DNA from: JAJVID01 sp963743425
GTDB lineage: Bacteria > Acidobacteriota > Blastocatellia > RBC074
NCBI GenBank assembly: GCA_963743425.1
Contig: CAVUPU010000009.1
Coordinates: 682,001-746,000, forward strand
DNA length: 64,000 nucleotides
Reading direction: 5' to 3'
How positions within the stretch are numbered: the first letter of the stretch is position 1; each line of letters begins with the position of its first letter. Below, in pieces: positions 63,031 through 64,000 of this stretch. The notes beneath the pieces were generated by a model. It was not told the origin of the DNA. It was given only the letters and a program-made list of their open reading frames with translations, and did no database searches. A program made the translations under genes and the position numbers.

Positions 63031-63209
63031 CGCGCGCGAAACTTTGACGGACCCACTGTATTCCAATCACGTTGCGGGAAATATGGATTGTTTTTCTGTT
63101 CGATCCGGCTATCATTTGTGCGCCAAAGACAACGTCGTCGGCCTGATAGATTTTCATATCATGTAACCCGTGTAGCCAATGCCCAAAAACTATAATCAGG
63201 AGGATTGCC

Positions 63210-64000
63210 GTGATAGAGGTCTATGGTGTTTTTGAAGGTGGCGGAGTTCGTGGGACTGCGCTGGTGGGCGCGGTCGCGGCGGCGGAAAAGAAGGGGATCG
63301 GTTTCCGCTCGGTGGCCGGGACTTCGGCCGGCGCCATCGTCGCGTCGTTGATCGCCGCCGGTTACAAAGCCGAAGAGATGCGCGCGCTGTTGACCGAGAC
63401 CGATTTCAAGAAGTTTATGGACCCGGTTTCGCGCGTCCCGCTGTGGAAGTATTGCGCGCTCTGGCGGCGGCTCGGGCTGTACAAAGGCGATGAGTTTCAC
63501 CGCTGGATCGCGGAAAAGATTTCGTTCAAGTTGACGAAACGGCGGCACGACTCGCCAACATTCGAGCAACTACCGATCCCGCTGACGGTGATCGCCGCCG
63601 ACATCGTGCGCCAACAGGTCAAAGTCTTCAGCCGTCGCCGCACCCCCGATGTCGCGGTGGCCGACGCCGTGCGGATGTCCATGAGCATCCCGCTTTTCTT
63701 CTGCCCCGTGCGATTTGGCGAAGAGGTCATCGTTGACGGCGGCGTGTTGAGCAACTTCCCGGCGTGGGCGTTTGAAGAAGAGCGCAAAACCGCTCCGCTG
63801 CCAATCCTGGGGTTCCGGTTGCAACCGGACGACGTTCCGCAGCCGCGGATTCGCTCGCTGTGGGGATTGTTCGTGGCTCTGAGGGACACCGTCATCCGCG
63901 CCAACATCCCGCTGCAAATCGAGGGGCTGGACGGTCTGTGTGTGATCGATCTGCCGACGCTCGGTGTGCGCACGACGGATTTCAACCTGGAAGAGAAGAA
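63210..64000 (+). CDS. Patatin-like phospholipase (3' end outside window)
   Basis: Starts with GTG at 63210 after a strong AGGAGG (63199-63204); 263 codons are present. The patatin motifs are in order: oxyanion loop FEGGGVRGTALVGAV (residues 8-22), nucleophile Ser39 in AGTSAGAIVASL, and Asp176 in VDGGVLSNFPAW. Patatins are Ser/Asp-dyad acyl hydrolases that cleave phospholipids. No signal peptide. The FRLQPDD segment after the DGG motif fits a bacterial patatin. Context gives no partner in the window; some patatins are effectors of conflict systems, but there is no evidence for that here. Confidence 0.92.
   Translation, partial: MIEVYGVFEGGGVRGTALVGAVAAAEKKGIGFRSVAGTSAGAIVASLIAAGYKAEEMRALLTETDFKKFMDPVSRVPLWKYCALWRRLGLYKGDEFHRWIAEKISFKLTKRRHDSPTFEQLPIPLTVIAADIVRQQVKVFSRRRTPDVAVADAVRMSMSIPLFFCPVRFGEEVIVDGGVLSNFPAWAFEEERKTAPLPILGFRLQPDDVPQPRIRSLWGLFVALRDTVIRANIPLQIEGLDGLCVIDLPTLGVRTTDFNLEEK

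Noticed and set aside
62808..63056. N-terminal extension of the second DUF1800 protein
   Set aside because: It would translate a palindrome and place the signal peptide 83 residues inside; the ATG at 62807 has a proper ribosome site.

Overview
The window looks like a chromosomal segment of a GC-rich Acidobacteriota bacterium, most likely class Blastocatellia. The best taxonomic marker is the protein at 53790-55979, whose architecture matches the acidobacterial VWFA-related family (TIGR03436). Paired DUF1501/DUF1800 genes, two DUF3604 proteins, a DUF5117-type metalloprotease, MacB-like permeases, CHAT/caspase/TPR/WD40 proteins and many short palindromic repeats fit the same group. No rRNA, tRNA or CRISPR array was recognised. 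The sequence is repeat-rich and has several single-base frameshifts, so part of the damage may be assembly error.

Layout. 1-5.9 kb: TPR-CHAT protease (start outside the window), WD40-caspase and a DUF4384 protein, all on the + strand. 6.0-6.6 kb: folE. 6.6-8.65 kb: a graveyard holding an NtrC-family fragment, a decayed minus-strand ORF, a deleted group II intron and a chloroperoxidase-like fragment. 8.7-11.4 kb: secreted metzincin-type protease. 11.7-18.1 kb: a DinB-like gene, then a minus-strand SPFH operon led by a P1B-ATPase fused to HflK. 18.1-20.0 kb: a PARIS-like (AriA/AriB) pair. 20.1-25.6 kb: CocE-type hydrolase, NIPSNAP-like protein, M28-like protein and sulfatase. 25.7-27.3 kb: an IS4-type element. 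27.3-31.1 kb: TIR plus STAND NTPase pair and a DUF433/DUF5615 toxin-antitoxin pair. 31.2-42.2 kb: DUF1501, DUF1800, a FAH-family protein, DUF3604, an esterase and a second DUF3604. 43.0-46.8 kb: a reverse-transcriptase remnant beside an EAD-TIR-NACHT-FGE protein whose C-terminus looks like a diversity-generating-retroelement (DGR) variable region. 46.9-49.0 kb: an AAA+ gene cut by a 1.66-kb IS. 49.3-53.5 kb: a Cys-rich peptide, a histidine kinase/NtrC pair, a CheY-like regulator and a MobB-like P-loop protein. 53.8-58.8 kb: the VWFA protein and two MacB-like permeases. 58.8-64 kb: a 5 x 120-bp tandem array, GDPD, a broken TA pair, a second DUF1800 and a patatin.

Two themes connect the window. 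The first is biological conflict: caspase-fold proteases, TIR/STAND proteins, a PARIS-like pair, toxin-antitoxin genes and a probable DGR-diversified sensor all sit within 46 kb. The second is a set of small repeats that enter coding sequence. Arrays of 7-bp units (GGATTGC or GGAATGC) form the ends or interior of at least six genes. Because 7 is not a multiple of 3, changes in array length can shift frames, as seems to have happened in the STAND NTPase. Several families of 70-170 bp palindromes share termini but differ in their arms, and one lies in frame inside a DUF1800 gene.
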